A stretch of DNA of 64,000 bases from Clostridioides mangenotii TR (GCF_000498755.1 NZ_AXUS01000006.1:1-64000), one strand, 5' to 3'. Shown: positions 7,874 to 17,608, counted from the stretch's first letter. The notes: generated by a model from the sequence alone, not told the origin. Made by a program: numbers and translations.

Positions 7874-9160
7874 TTAATAAACTAGTATACGTTCTTCACT
7901 AAACTCTTCATAGAATTTTGTAGCGACTATTGATTCTAGCACATCAACAAGCGTGTGAACTTCTTCATAAGTATTGTAAAGTGCTATAGGGGCTAGACGA
8001 ATTACGTTTGGTTCTCTATAGTCAGGTACAATATTCTTAGCTTTTAATGCAAAAGATATTCTATATGCTTCGTCGTGTACAAGTGAAACATGACCACCGC
8101 GAATATTATCATCAGTTGGATTATCATAACTGTAACCGTATTTAACAAGTCTTTCATCTATCAGATACATTAAATAAGCAGTTATATGTAGAGATTTTTC
8201 ACGTAAATTATCAAGTCCAGCTTCTTTGTATATCTTAAGTGATCCTTCAAGTGGAGCCATAGATAAAAGATTTGGAGTACCAGTCTGTAAACTAGTAGCA
8301 TTTAACTCAGGCTCATATGTACGTCTTAATAAAAATTGAGTTTCATCTTTATTTCCAAACCATCCAGTTAATCCAGGAACAGTACCAAAGTATTTTTTAT
8401 TTAAATATACTCCAGCAGTAGCACCAGGCCCAGCAGAAAGGTATTTATAGTTACACCAAACAGCAAAATCAGGTTGAATATCTTCAAAATCATGTGGAAC
8501 TGAACCGATAGAATGGCATAGATCCCATCCTATAATTATACCTTTTTTATGAGCTGCATCAGTTAGTTTTTTCATATCTAAGAGTTGAGAGCTACGATAT
8601 AGTACTGCTGGTAAAAGAATTAACGCGACATCATCTGACATTGCTTCTATAACTGCATTTTCATCGATAAATTTACCGTCTGGGCTTTTTACAACTTTTA
8701 CTGTATCTTCAATTTCTAGACCTTTAAGGCGTACAATACTGTCTACAGCGTATCTATCTGTAGGGAAGTTTAAGTCATCAACAAGTATTTTATACTTCTT
8801 ATCAGTGGGCTTGTATAAAGTTGAAATTGTCTGATGAATTGTAGATGTTGTCGTTCCTGTAATACATATTTCTATAGGTGAAGCATTTATGTGTGGAGCC
8901 AAAAGTTCTGCAAGTACATCTGAGTAGCGGAAATAACGACTATTTTCAACATTCCAAATTCCTATTGCATGGTTTTTCCATTGATCTACCATATTATTAA
9001 GCGAATCTAAAGCGTCTTTTGAGCAAAGCCCCAAAGAGTTACCATCCATATATATTTTGTTTTCCAACATATAAAATCTTGATCTAAATTTCTTTAAAGG
9101 ATCCTTAAAGTCGAGTTCTAAAGCATAATACATCCCTAATTTAAAATTTCTATCTAACAT
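7874..9160 (-). CDS. kynU: Kynureninase
   Basis: A 428-residue PLP-dependent fold-type I enzyme that cleaves L-kynurenine to anthranilate and alanine. The family marker IYMDGNSLGL is at residues 36-45, the TGTTTSTIHQ phosphate-binding loop near 101-110, and the PLP lysine is K239 in WCNYKYLSAGPG. The C-terminal end (REPNVIRLAPIALYNTYEEV) is also typical. TTAGGAGG precedes ATG. No tryptophan dioxygenase or formamidase is nearby, so the enzyme probably acts on scavenged kynurenine or a related substrate. An Lrp-type regulator lies just upstream on the same strand, and three 9-bp repeats sit in the leader. Confidence 0.92.
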   Translation of the reverse strand: MLDRNFKLGMYYALELDFKDPLKKFRSRFYMLENKIYMDGNSLGLCSKDALDSLNNMVDQWKNHAIGIWNVENSRYFRYSDVLAELLAPHINASPIEICITGTTTSTIHQTISTLYKPTDKKYKILVDDLNFPTDRYAVDSIVRLKGLEIEDTVKVVKSPDGKFIDENAVIEAMSDDVALILLPAVLYRSSQLLDMKKLTDAAHKKGIIIGWDLCHSIGSVPHDFEDIQPDFAVWCNYKYLSAGPGATAGVYLNKKYFGTVPGLTGWFGNKDETQFLLRRTYEPELNATSLQTGTPNLLSMAPLEGSLKIYKEAGLDNLREKSLHITAYLMYLIDERLVKYGYSYDNPTDDNIRGGHVSLVHDEAYRISFALKAKNIVPDYREPNVIRLAPIALYNTYEEVHTLVDVLESIVATKFYEEFSEERILVY

Positions 9161-9203
9161 TTAATTACCTCCTAAATTTTAAATATATTTATAGAATACA
9201 AGT

Positions 9204-9230
9204 CTTGATACACTTGATTTACTTGATTAA
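9204..9230. repeat. Three tandem 9-bp repeats in the kynU leader, possible operator
   Basis: CTTGATACA, CTTGATTTA and CTTGATTAA start at 9204, 9213 and 9222, an exact 9-bp period. On the minus strand they lie between a TATAAT box (9240-9235) and the kynU start. They could be a regulator binding array, with the adjacent Lrp protein as the obvious candidate. Confidence 0.45.
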
Positions 9231-9368
9231 GTCTATTATAGAAAATAAAGTAACATGCTAATATGAAAATTTGAATTATTTTGACAATAATTTTTTACAA
9301 ATTAAAGATTATTTTACGAAAAATATGCATAATAAAAATACTCTTTGAAAAAGAGTACTTAAAAAGGA

Positions 9369-9809
9369 TTAATCGACAGGAGTTATAATACTGTTCTCCA
9401 ATGGAGAGTTTAAGATGATCGATGTATTTATATGTGCGTATGGCATTAATTCTTCTAAGAGTTCATTCATTTCAGTAATATTTTTAGTAGAGCCTTTTGC
9501 TATGTAGTTGAATTTTCCAGTAACAGCATATACTTCAGTAATACATTTTTTAGAAAGTAAAATCTCACATATTTTATTAAAAGATACTTTAATATCGCTA
9601 ATATGAATATAGAAACTCACATTTAAGCCAACAGATTCTGGTGAAACATGAGTAGAAAACCTTTTCAAAATGTCTTTCTCAATTAATTTATTTACACGTT
9701 CATTAACACTTGGTCTACTTAAATTTACTTTAGATGATAGATCCGTTATCGAGATTCTAGAGTCTTCTTGAAGTAAGAGAATTAATTGCTTATCAATGCT
9801 ATCTAACAT
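9369..9809 (-). CDS. Lrp/AsnC family transcriptional regulator
   Basis: About 146 residues. The N-terminal helix-turn-helix begins LDSIDKQLILLLQEDSRISI and continues TDLSSKVNLSRPSVNERVNKL, followed by the linker segment ILKRF and a C-terminal RAM-type ligand and oligomerisation domain. Such proteins sense amino acids. The start is ATG 9809, 6 bases after GGAGG; the longer frame to 9833 runs over the SD. Its position directly upstream of kynU on the same strand, separated by about 200 bases with repeats, suggests it controls kynureninase and possibly itself. Confidence 0.9.
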   Translation of the reverse strand: MLDSIDKQLILLLQEDSRISITDLSSKVNLSRPSVNERVNKLIEKDILKRFSTHVSPESVGLNVSFYIHISDIKVSFNKICEILLSKKCITEVYAVTGKFNYIAKGSTKNITEMNELLEELMPYAHINTSIILNSPLENSIITPVD

Positions 9810-10114
9810 AATTTTCCTCCCGTAATTGTACATTTATGAGATTTACTTAAAAAACAAACTTTTATAGATTTTTATTGTTATTGTGAAGTTTTTTATTCTT
9901 CAAAAATTTAATATAATAATACGATAATATAATCTTATTGTCAAAGCATCAATACTAGAAGCATTTAGCAAATTGGAGTTAGAATAATAAGCGAAGTATC
10001 AAAAATTATACATAAACTCAACTTAAGATAAGATGTTCAAACATTTGAAATTTACAAAATTGTATACATATATGTTAAATAGAAGTTAAATAATATAGTA
10101 GGAGAATCATCGTA

Positions 10115-10143
10115 TTGTTTTTAGAGAACCTTTGTAATATAAT
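10115..10143 (+). promoter_or_regulatory. Promoter of ktrB-ktrA
   Basis: TTGTTT (10115-10120), 17-base spacer, TATAAT (10138-10143). The ~70-base leader can fold a small stem (GTTGAAGG with CCTCAAC). The remainder of the 387-base gap from 9834 is AT-rich; I looked for and did not find a c-di-AMP riboswitch. Confidence 0.6.
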
Positions 10144-10220
10144 ATAGTAATGGTTGAAGGAAGGGGCTAAAAAAGTCGAAATTTATCCTCAACATAATTG
10201 AAATTAGGAGGGGCGTTAAA

Positions 10221-11597
10221 TTGAATAAATTGGTAAAAAGACTTCTATCATTAGCAAATAAAATGAAACCAGTTCAGATAATCGTTATTGGATTTGCTTC
10301 TGTGATACTAATAGGAAGTCTTTTATTGACATTGCCTATCACTACACAGAGTGGTGAAAGTGTTGGGTTTATAGATGCTTTGTTTACAGCTACTTCTTGT
10401 GTATGCGTCACTGGACTAGTTGTAGTCGACACAGGCACAACCTGGAATTTGTTTGGGCAGATTATATGTATAACTCTTATACAAGTTGGTGGGCTAGGAT
10501 TTATGACAGTCGCCACGATGTTTGCAATTTTTACAAGAAAAAAGATAAACTTAAAGGAAAGACTAGTTATACAAGAGTCTCTTAATCAGTTTGACTTATC
10601 AGGGCTTGTTAAGCTTGTTAGGTATGTGGTTCTTATAACATTTTCAATAGAAATTATAGGAGCACTTATACTGTCGACTGTTTTTGTACCACAATTCGGT
10701 GTAGTGAAAGGAGCATGGTTCAGTGTATTCCATGCGATATCGGCCTTCTGTAATGCGGGATTTGACTTAATGGGATCTACATCTGGTGAATTTACATCGA
10801 TCACATCATATGTAAACAATGCCACAGTATCTCTTACAATATCTATTCTTATAATATGTGGAGGTCTTGGATACCCTGTAATGTTAAACATCGCGAAGGA
10901 AAGAAAGTTTTCTAAATTTAATTTACACACAAAATTAGTACTAATATCAACAGTGACACTTATCTTTGTGGGTATGGCACTGATATTTATAATAGAATAT
11001 AAAAACCCAGATTCGATAGCACCACTTGGAATGAAAGGTAAGTTACTAGCATCGTTATTCCAATCAGTAACATCTAGAACAGCTGGATTTAGTACGCTTA
11101 ATTTGGCTGCAATGGATGAGAGCAGTTTATTCGTTATTATTATCCTGATGTTTATTGGGGCATCACCGGCGTCAACTGGTGGTGGTATTAAGACGACTAC
11201 ACTAGCTGTGCTTATACTTACTGTAAAGAGCTTTATAACTGGGAAATCAGATATAGAAGTATACGAAAGAAGAATTGCACCATCTGTTGTAAAAAAATCT
11301 TTGGGTATATTTATTGTCGGTATTTCAGCAGCTGTTACAGGAACATTGCTTATATCGATGACACAGCCTGGATTTAACCTAACAGCATCGGCGTTTGAAG
11401 TTGTTTCTGCTTTGGCAACTGTCGGAAGTAGTTTGGCTGGTAGTGCAAACCTAAATCTATTTGGTAAATTATTGATTATTTTATGTATGTTTATGGGTAG
11501 AGTTGGATCGCTTACTATATTTATGGCGGTATTATCATTTGGCCGTAAAAAAAATCAACCGATAAGCTATCCAGATGGTAAAATAATAGTAGGATAA
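10221..11597 (+). CDS. ktrB: Potassium uptake channel subunit KtrB (TrkH family)
   Basis: A 458-residue integral membrane protein with the four repeated membrane-pore-membrane units of the TrkH/KtrB family. The pore-loop glycines are visible in CVTGL, CNAGF, RTAGF and ATVGS. It conducts K+ (usually Na+-coupled in Ktr) under control of the cytoplasmic RCK ring made by the next gene. The start is TTG 10221 after AGGAGG. The gap to ktrA is about 33 bases, so the two form one operon. Confidence 0.93.
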   Translation: MNKLVKRLLSLANKMKPVQIIVIGFASVILIGSLLLTLPITTQSGESVGFIDALFTATSCVCVTGLVVVDTGTTWNLFGQIICITLIQVGGLGFMTVATMFAIFTRKKINLKERLVIQESLNQFDLSGLVKLVRYVVLITFSIEIIGALILSTVFVPQFGVVKGAWFSVFHAISAFCNAGFDLMGSTSGEFTSITSYVNNATVSLTISILIICGGLGYPVMLNIAKERKFSKFNLHTKLVLISTVTLIFVGMALIFIIEYKNPDSIAPLGMKGKLLASLFQSVTSRTAGFSTLNLAAMDESSLFVIIILMFIGASPASTGGGIKTTTLAVLILTVKSFITGKSDIEVYERRIAPSVVKKSLGIFIVGISAAVTGTLLISMTQPGFNLTASAFEVVSALATVGSSLAGSANLNLFGKLLIILCMFMGRVGSLTIFMAVLSFGRKKNQPISYPDGKIIVG

Positions 11598-11630
11598 AAT
11601 AAATTAGTTATTTATGTGGAGGAACATTAA

Positions 11631-12302
11631 ATGAAACAATATATTGTTATTGGATGCGGAAGATTCGGTAGTTCTGTTGCGACTACTATAAGTCTTCTTG
11701 GAAATGAAGTTATGGCAATTGATAAAAACAAAGATATAATACAAAATCTTTCTGATAAAGTTACTCATTCGGTTATTGTAGATGTTACAGACGAGCAAGC
11801 TCTTAGATCTCTTGGGCTTGGGAACTTCGATGTAGCGGTAATTTCTATAGGATCTGATATAAGAGCATCTATAATGGCTACTCTTATTGCAAAAGAAATG
11901 GGAGTTCCACAGATAATTTGCAAAGCTAAGGATGAGCTTCAAGCAAAAGTTTTCTACAAAATAGGTGCTGATAGAGTTGTTTTCCCAGAGAGAGATATGG
12001 GAGTAAGAGTTGCACACAACTTAGTTTCAGACAATATACTTGACCATATAGAGCTTGACCCAGAGTATTCGATAGTTGAGATAGTAACTCCTAGTAAGTG
12101 GATAGGGAAGACTTTAGTTGATCTAGAACTTAGAGCTAGATACGAGATAACTGTACTCGCAATAAAAACTGGAAACGATATAAATGTAACTCCATCTCCT
12201 GAGGAAAAACTAGAGTTAGGAAGTATACTTGTAGTAATTGGACAAAATTCAAAAATCAGTGAAATTACTTCAGAGAGTCACAGTATGCATGGGAGACGAT
12301 AA
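11631..12302 (+). CDS. ktrA: Potassium uptake regulatory subunit KtrA (RCK protein)
   Basis: A 223-residue cytoplasmic protein. The N-terminal Rossmann RCK-N domain has GCGRFGSSVA and an acidic residue ending strand 2 (MAIDKN), for nucleotide binding that gates KtrB; the C-terminal RCK-C domain starts near DPEYSIVEIV. Length fits KtrA. GGAGG precedes ATG. The SD of the next gene lies within the 3' end of ktrA and only two bases separate stop from start. Confidence 0.93.
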   Translation: MKQYIVIGCGRFGSSVATTISLLGNEVMAIDKNKDIIQNLSDKVTHSVIVDVTDEQALRSLGLGNFDVAVISIGSDIRASIMATLIAKEMGVPQIICKAKDELQAKVFYKIGADRVVFPERDMGVRVAHNLVSDNILDHIELDPEYSIVEIVTPSKWIGKTLVDLELRARYEITVLAIKTGNDINVTPSPEEKLELGSILVVIGQNSKISEITSESHSMHGRR

Positions 12303-12304
12303 TA

Positions 12305-13099
12305 ATGATTAAAATGATTGAAAGTAGGGACAATGAAAAATTAAAATACACAAGGTCACTACTGAAAACAAAGAATAGAAATAAAGAGTCTAAATTTATT
12401 GTGGAGGGATTTCGTATCCTTACACTTGCTGTAGAGTCTAATTCATATATAGAGTATATATTTATAAACGAAGATTTTGAAAGTAAAGAAGAACACAAAA
12501 AATTACTTAAAGAATTTGAATCTAGAAAAGTTGATATATACAAGACATCAAATAAAAATTTTAATGAGCTTGTGGATACTGAAAATACTCAGGGCATTAT
12601 AGGTGTTAGAAAATTTGTACCTAAAAATTTAAAAGATTGTTTATCAGATGAAAAATTTATCGTAGTTTTGGACAGAGTCCAAGATCCAGGTAATATGGGA
12701 ACAATTATAAGAACTGCAGATGCTGCTGGAGTTGAGGCAGTAGTAGTTTTAAAAGGCAGTGTAGATATATACAACCCCAAGGTAATCAGATCTACAATGG
12801 GTTCTGTATTTACAATGAAAATTATCTTAGCTGATGAACATGAAGTAGTAGATTATTTAAATGAAGAAAATTTCAACTTAGTTTCTAGCTATTTGGATAC
12901 TGATAACTACTATGATAAAGTTGACTATGGATCAAAAGTAGCCTTAGTTGTAGGAAATGAAGCTAATGGCATAAGTGATTATTTAGTTTCAAAGTCAGAT
13001 ACTTTGGTTAAAATACCAATGTATGGAAGTGCAGAATCGCTTAATGCGGCAATCAGTTCTGCGATATTGATGTACGAGATAAAAAAACATTTAGTCTAA
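12305..13099 (+). CDS. SpoU/TrmH family RNA 2'-O-methyltransferase
   Basis: A 264-residue SPOUT methylase. After an N-terminal RNA-binding domain (about 1-95), the three SpoU motifs appear: DRVQDPGNMGTIIRTADAAG, VVGNEANGIS and IPMYGSAESLNAAIS. It transfers a methyl from SAM to a ribose in rRNA or tRNA; the exact target cannot be read from sequence. It follows ktrA by two bases. This placement just before pheST is common in Firmicutes and probably unrelated to potassium. Confidence 0.9.
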   Translation: MIKMIESRDNEKLKYTRSLLKTKNRNKESKFIVEGFRILTLAVESNSYIEYIFINEDFESKEEHKKLLKEFESRKVDIYKTSNKNFNELVDTENTQGIIGVRKFVPKNLKDCLSDEKFIVVLDRVQDPGNMGTIIRTADAAGVEAVVVLKGSVDIYNPKVIRSTMGSVFTMKIILADEHEVVDYLNEENFNLVSSYLDTDNYYDKVDYGSKVALVVGNEANGISDYLVSKSDTLVKIPMYGSAESLNAAISSAILMYEIKKHLV

Positions 13100-13116
13100 A
13101 TAAATAATCTAAAATA

Positions 13117-13172
13117 TAAAATGACATTATACACAAATTTTCTTTTCTGAATTAAGTAGTAGTGTCGTTTTT
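13117..13172 (+). terminator. Terminator after the SpoU methylase gene
   Basis: AAAATGACA (13117-13125) pairs with TGTCGTTTT (13162-13170) with one G-U, and the arm runs into TTTTTT. The loop is long (36 bases), with further partial pairing inside. Confidence 0.65.
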
Positions 13173-13236
13173 TATTTATAGGAACAAAAAAATAATAAAC
13201 TAATATAATAGGGTTAATCGTAATTATTCCATTCTA

Positions 13237-13264
13237 TTGAAAAAATAAAAATTAATGGTATAAT
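13237..13264 (+). promoter_or_regulatory. Promoter of the pheS T-box transcript
   Basis: TTGAAA (13237-13242), 16-base spacer, TATAAT (13259-13264) with an upstream TGG. Confidence 0.75.
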
Positions 13265-13270
13265 TATTAA

Positions 13271-13531
13271 CTAATGTAATACTATATAAATACTGTGAAA
13301 GAGATAAGTATTTTGTTTAAACTTAGTACAGAGATAAACACAATAAGCTGGAAGTGTTTTCTAAGAACTCAAAAGAAATTCGCTCTGGAGTATGTAAGCT
13401 GAAAACGAGTAAGCTTTCACGTCTGAACGCGTTAAGTTCTTCGAGTGGTTTTGCGAAAGTCTGTAAAACTACTAGGGTGGTACCGCGAAACTATAGTCTT
13501 TCGTCCCTAGCTGGGATGAGGGGCTTTTTTT
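13271..13531 (+). promoter_or_regulatory. T-box leader (tRNA-Phe sensing) upstream of pheST
   Basis: Conserved T-box AGGGTGGTACCGCG at 13474-13487. The terminator stem GTCCCT/AGGGGC (13503-13508, 13519-13524) is followed by seven T. The specifier is TTC (13379-13381), a phenylalanine codon, four bases before TGGAG. An apparent 66-codon frame inside this region is an artefact of the structured RNA. Confidence 0.93.
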
Positions 13532-13559
13532 ATACAAAAAAAGAGAAAGGGTGATATTC

Positions 13560-14579
13560 ATGCAACAAAAACTGCTAGATTTACAAGATGCAGCTTTGAA
13601 AGAAATTAGAGAAGTTTGCAGTATGGACGAAGTTGAAAACCTTATAGTAAAGTACCTGGGCAAAAAAGGTGAATTAAAGTCAATACTTAAAGAAATGGGA
13701 AAACTATCTGAGGAAGAGAGACCTGTAATAGGTAAAGTAGGAAATGAAGTTAGAGATGTAATAGAAGATAGTTTGGCTACAAAGAAAGATGAATTAAAAG
13801 AGATAGTTAAAAAAGAGAAACTTTCAAAAGAAGTTATAGATGTTACTTTACCTGGTAAAAAACATGCAATAGGTAAAAGACACCCTATTACTCAAATTAT
13901 AGATGAAGTATCAGAAATATTTATCGGTATGGGATTTTCAATAGCAGAAGGTCCTGAAATGGATACAATTGGCAATAACTTTGATGCGTTAAATGCACCA
14001 AAAGATCATCCATCTAGAGATATGACAGATACATTTTATATAAGTGATGATTTACTTCTTAGAACTCAAACATCTCCAGTTCAGGTAAGAACTATGAGAA
14101 GCTCTGAGCTTCCTATAAAGATAATTTCTCCAGGAAGATGTTTTAGAAGAGATACTCCTGATGCTACACATTCTCCAATGTTCCACCAAATCGAGGGTAT
14201 GGTAGTTGGAAAAGATGTTACTATGGCGCAATTAAAATGGACTCTCGACGCATTTGTAAAGAAATTATTCGGAGAAGATACTAAGACTAAATTTAGACCT
14301 CACAACTTCCCATTTACAGAGCCAAGTGCAGAAGTTGATATAACTTGCTTTAAATGTGGTGGGAAAGGTTGCCCTACATGTAAACAAGAAGGTTGGATAG
14401 AGATATTAGGTTGTGGTATGGTTCACCCTAATGTACTTAAAAACTGTGGGATAGATCCAGAAGTTTACAGTGGATTTGCATTTGGGGTTGGAGTTGAAAG
14501 ACTTGCAATGTTTAAATACGAGATAGATGATATAAGATTATTATTCGAAAATAATAAAAGATTTTTAAATCAATTTTAA
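13560..14579 (+). CDS. pheS: Phenylalanine--tRNA ligase alpha subunit
   Basis: A 339-residue class II synthetase subunit with an N-terminal coiled-coil tRNA arm (about 1-90), motif 2 near FRRDTPDATHSPMFHQIEG and motif 3 GVGVERLAMFKY. A Cys-rich insert CFKCGGKGCPTCK precedes WIEILGCGMVHP, as in many bacterial PheS. With PheT it forms an alpha2-beta2 enzyme. The start is ATG 13560, because an upstream in-frame GTG (13551) lies within the SD region. Confidence 0.97.
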   Translation: MQQKLLDLQDAALKEIREVCSMDEVENLIVKYLGKKGELKSILKEMGKLSEEERPVIGKVGNEVRDVIEDSLATKKDELKEIVKKEKLSKEVIDVTLPGKKHAIGKRHPITQIIDEVSEIFIGMGFSIAEGPEMDTIGNNFDALNAPKDHPSRDMTDTFYISDDLLLRTQTSPVQVRTMRSSELPIKIISPGRCFRRDTPDATHSPMFHQIEGMVVGKDVTMAQLKWTLDAFVKKLFGEDTKTKFRPHNFPFTEPSAEVDITCFKCGGKGCPTCKQEGWIEILGCGMVHPNVLKNCGIDPEVYSGFAFGVGVERLAMFKYEIDDIRLLFENNKRFLNQF

Positions 14580-14594
14580 TCGGGAGGTTTTTAT

Positions 14595-16985
14595 ATGTTA
14601 GTACCTTTAAAATGGCTAAGAGACTACGTTGATATAGATATAGATGTAAATGAATTCGCTGACAAGATGACTATGTCAGGAAGTAAAGTTGAAAAAGTGG
14701 ATTTCTACGGAGAAGATATTGAAAATGTCTTAGTAGGAAAAATACTTGAGATAAAGCAACACGAAAATGCAGATAAACTTATAGTTACAAAAGTAGATAT
14801 AGGTAAAGAAGTTATACAAATAGTAACTGGCGCCGAAAATGTATCTGAGGGAGATTATATTCCTGTTGCAGTACATGGAGCTAAACTTCCAGGTGGGGTA
14901 AAAATAAAGACTGGTAAGCTCAGAGGGGAAGTCTCAGAGGGGATGATGTGTTCATCTGAAGAGCTAGGAATAGATCCTCACTATGTAAAAGAACATAGTA
15001 AAGATGGAATCTTAATACTTGATTATGAAGATTCATATGAGCTAGGTAAAGATGTAAGAGAAGTCCTTGGGTTAAATGATGCTCTTATAGAGTTTGAGAT
15101 TACTTCAAATAGACCAGACTGTAGATGTATACTAGGAATAGCAAGAGAAGCAGCAGTTACACTAGGTAAGAAGAAAAAGTACCCAGAAGTAGTTGTAGAA
15201 GAGAGCGAAGAAGAGATAAAATTCGATATAAATATAGAAAATCCAGATTTATGTAGAAGATACACTGCTAGAATGGTTAAGGATGTTAAGATAGAAGCTT
15301 CTCCGTACTGGATGCAAAGAAAGCTTATTGAGGCAGGTGTAAGACCTATAAACAACATAGTAGATATTACAAATTATGTTATGTTAGAGATGGGGCAACC
15401 AATGCACGCATTTGATTTAAAACAAGTCTCTACTGGAAAAATAATAGTTAGAAATGCTAATGAGGGAGAAAAATTCGTAACTCTAGATGATACAGAGAGA
15501 GAATTAGATAAGGATATGCTTGTTATAACAAATGGCGAGCGTACACTTGCACTTGCAGGAGTTATGGGAGGAGCTAATTCAGAAGTTACAGATGATACAA
15601 CTGAAATATTATTTGAAAGTGCGAATTTCAAAGCAGAAAATGTCAGAGCTACATCTAAAAGACTAGGTCTTAGAACTGAGTCTTCTTCAAGATTTGAAAA
15701 AGGGATAGATCAAGACTTAGCATCTTTAGCAGTAGATAGAGCCGCTCAACTTGTCGAACTATTAGGGGCAGGAAAGGTCTTAAAAGGCGTTGTAGATGAA
15801 TATCCTACAAAGCATGAATCTAAGAGCATAACTGTAAGTGTTGATAGAATCAACAAGCTAATAGGAATTGAAATATCAGTTAACGAAATGGTTGATATTC
15901 TAGAAGCGTTAGAATTTAAATGTATTTTAACACCATCAAATGAAATCTTGGCAGAAGTCCCAAGTTATAGATTAGATATGGATCAAGAAGCAGATTTTGT
16001 TGAAGAGATAGCTAGAATTTACGGTTACGATAAAATACCTGCTCTAGAGCTAGAGGGAAATCCAACACTAGGTATAAAAACTGACAAACAAAAGTTTGGA
16101 GATGTAATAAAAGATACATCAACTGCTTTAGGATTAGATGAAATACTTACTTATTCTTTTGTAAGTCCAAAAGGAATTGAAAAAATAAATGAGCCAAAAG
16201 ATAGCTCTAAACATAATTTTGTAAAAATACTTAATCCACTTGGTGAAGAGACATCTGTAATGAGAACAACTCTTATACCAAATATGTTAGATGTAGTAGC
16301 CACAAATATCTCTCATAGAGTTGAAGAACTATCAGCATTTGAATACGGACATACATTTGAAGAAGCTGATGTGGAGCCAAAACAATTTGGTAGACTTTGT
16401 ATAGGAATGTATGGAAAAGGAAAAGACTTCTTTGCATTAAAAGGAATAGTAGAAACTATATTAGAAAAAGTTGGGTTTAAAGGATACGAAATTGAACCAG
16501 AAAATAATAATACTACTTTCCACCCGGGAAGATGTGCTAAAATAGTATATAACAACAAAAATATTGGTACATTAGGTGAGTTACATCCTGATGTAATAGA
16601 AAATTACGACTTAGGTCAAAGAGTGTATGTTGCAGAAATAGAGACAGACTTTGTATTTGATAACTCTGACAATACTGTGTTATACAAGCCGCTTCCAAAA
16701 TATCCATCAACTTCAAGAGATATAGCCTTAGTAGTTAAGGATAGTATTTATGTAAAACAGATTGATGATATAATAAGTGTAAATGGTAAAGGTTTAGTTG
16801 AAGACTTCAAACTATTCGATGTTTATACAGGAGATCAAATAGAAAAAGGATACAAGTCAATAGCGTATTCTATAACATATAGAAGTAAAGATAGAACTTT
16901 GACTGATGAAGATGTAGCTAAGGTGCACGACAAGATATTGAGTGAGTTGAGTGATAAACTAGACGCCAACTTAAGATCAAACTAA
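14595..16985 (+). CDS. pheT: Phenylalanine--tRNA ligase beta subunit
   Basis: A 796-residue partner of PheS. Domain order: EMAP-type tRNA-binding domain (about 40-150, with ADKLIVTKVD), B3/B4 editing domain (about 205-390), B5 domain (about 400-470), catalytic-like core, and a C-terminal ferredoxin-fold anticodon-binding domain starting at KYPSTSRDIALVV. Length is standard. GGGAGG precedes ATG, 15 bases after pheS. It is co-transcribed under the T-box. Confidence 0.97.
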   Translation: MLVPLKWLRDYVDIDIDVNEFADKMTMSGSKVEKVDFYGEDIENVLVGKILEIKQHENADKLIVTKVDIGKEVIQIVTGAENVSEGDYIPVAVHGAKLPGGVKIKTGKLRGEVSEGMMCSSEELGIDPHYVKEHSKDGILILDYEDSYELGKDVREVLGLNDALIEFEITSNRPDCRCILGIAREAAVTLGKKKKYPEVVVEESEEEIKFDINIENPDLCRRYTARMVKDVKIEASPYWMQRKLIEAGVRPINNIVDITNYVMLEMGQPMHAFDLKQVSTGKIIVRNANEGEKFVTLDDTERELDKDMLVITNGERTLALAGVMGGANSEVTDDTTEILFESANFKAENVRATSKRLGLRTESSSRFEKGIDQDLASLAVDRAAQLVELLGAGKVLKGVVDEYPTKHESKSITVSVDRINKLIGIEISVNEMVDILEALEFKCILTPSNEILAEVPSYRLDMDQEADFVEEIARIYGYDKIPALELEGNPTLGIKTDKQKFGDVIKDTSTALGLDEILTYSFVSPKGIEKINEPKDSSKHNFVKILNPLGEETSVMRTTLIPNMLDVVATNISHRVEELSAFEYGHTFEEADVEPKQFGRLCIGMYGKGKDFFALKGIVETILEKVGFKGYEIEPENNNTTFHPGRCAKIVYNNKNIGTLGELHPDVIENYDLGQRVYVAEIETDFVFDNSDNTVLYKPLPKYPSTSRDIALVVKDSIYVKQIDDIISVNGKGLVEDFKLFDVYTGDQIEKGYKSIAYSITYRSKDRTLTDEDVAKVHDKILSELSDKLDANLRSN

Positions 16986-17008
16986 CGCCAAGTGTAAGGG
17001 GGATTAGT

Positions 17009-17569
17009 ATGAATAAAGTAGTAGTCAAAATTAATGGATCTGAGTATACGATGGTAGGAGATAATTCTGAGTCGTATATGATAAAAGTAGCTGATTTTGT
17101 AGATCAAGAGATGGGAAAAATTGTTGAGCATAATCCTAGGTTAAGTCTGTCACAAGCAGGAATTTTAACCGCATTAAACATCGCTAACCTACTATTTGAA
17201 TGTTCAAGTGAAAACGACAACTTGGTCAAAGAAAATGAAGAACTTAGTAAAAATACTGACTCTGCTGATGAAGATTTAAAAAAACAGATAGCTGAATTAG
17301 AGGCGAAATTAAATTCAAAATCAGAAGAATGTGGAAACAAAGATTCCGAGATTAGAGAACTTAATGAGAGTATAATATCTATTAAAGAGAATAAGGGCAA
17401 TAATGCCAGCAATGATGAATTCAAGAACAAGTACGAAGTATTAGAAAAAGAAGTTGCAGAAGCAAAGGAAAGAGCGAAGATTTCTGATAAACTAGCCTCT
17501 GAATTCCAAAATAAAGCTTATGAGTTGCAGCTAAAATTCACTGAATTAGAAAACTCGATGAATAAATAA
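17009..17569 (+). CDS. zapA: Cell division protein ZapA, with long coiled-coil tail
   Basis: 186 residues. The first ~75 match ZapA (NKVVVKINGSEYTMVGDNSE, ILTALNIANLLFE), a small FtsZ-bundling protein at the division septum. The remaining ~110 residues are charged and heptad-like, predicting a long coiled coil; many ZapA proteins stop at 80-110 residues. AAGGGGGAT precedes ATG. It lies 23 bases after pheT, a usual place for zapA in Clostridia. Confidence 0.88.
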   Translation: MNKVVVKINGSEYTMVGDNSESYMIKVADFVDQEMGKIVEHNPRLSLSQAGILTALNIANLLFECSSENDNLVKENEELSKNTDSADEDLKKQIAELEAKLNSKSEECGNKDSEIRELNESIISIKENKGNNASNDEFKNKYEVLEKEVAEAKERAKISDKLASEFQNKAYELQLKFTELENSMNK

Positions 17570-17608
17570 TAAGCTAAAGTAACATTAGTAAAAATATTTT
17601 TAGAAATG

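Noticed and set aside
9834-10220. A c-di-AMP riboswitch upstream of ktrB
   Set aside because: Such riboswitches often control Ktr genes, but I could not find the conserved core; only a short stem after the promoter is visible.
13354-13554. A 66-codon plus-strand frame before pheS
   Set aside because: It lies wholly inside the pheS T-box leader, including the specifier, T-box and terminator sequences.
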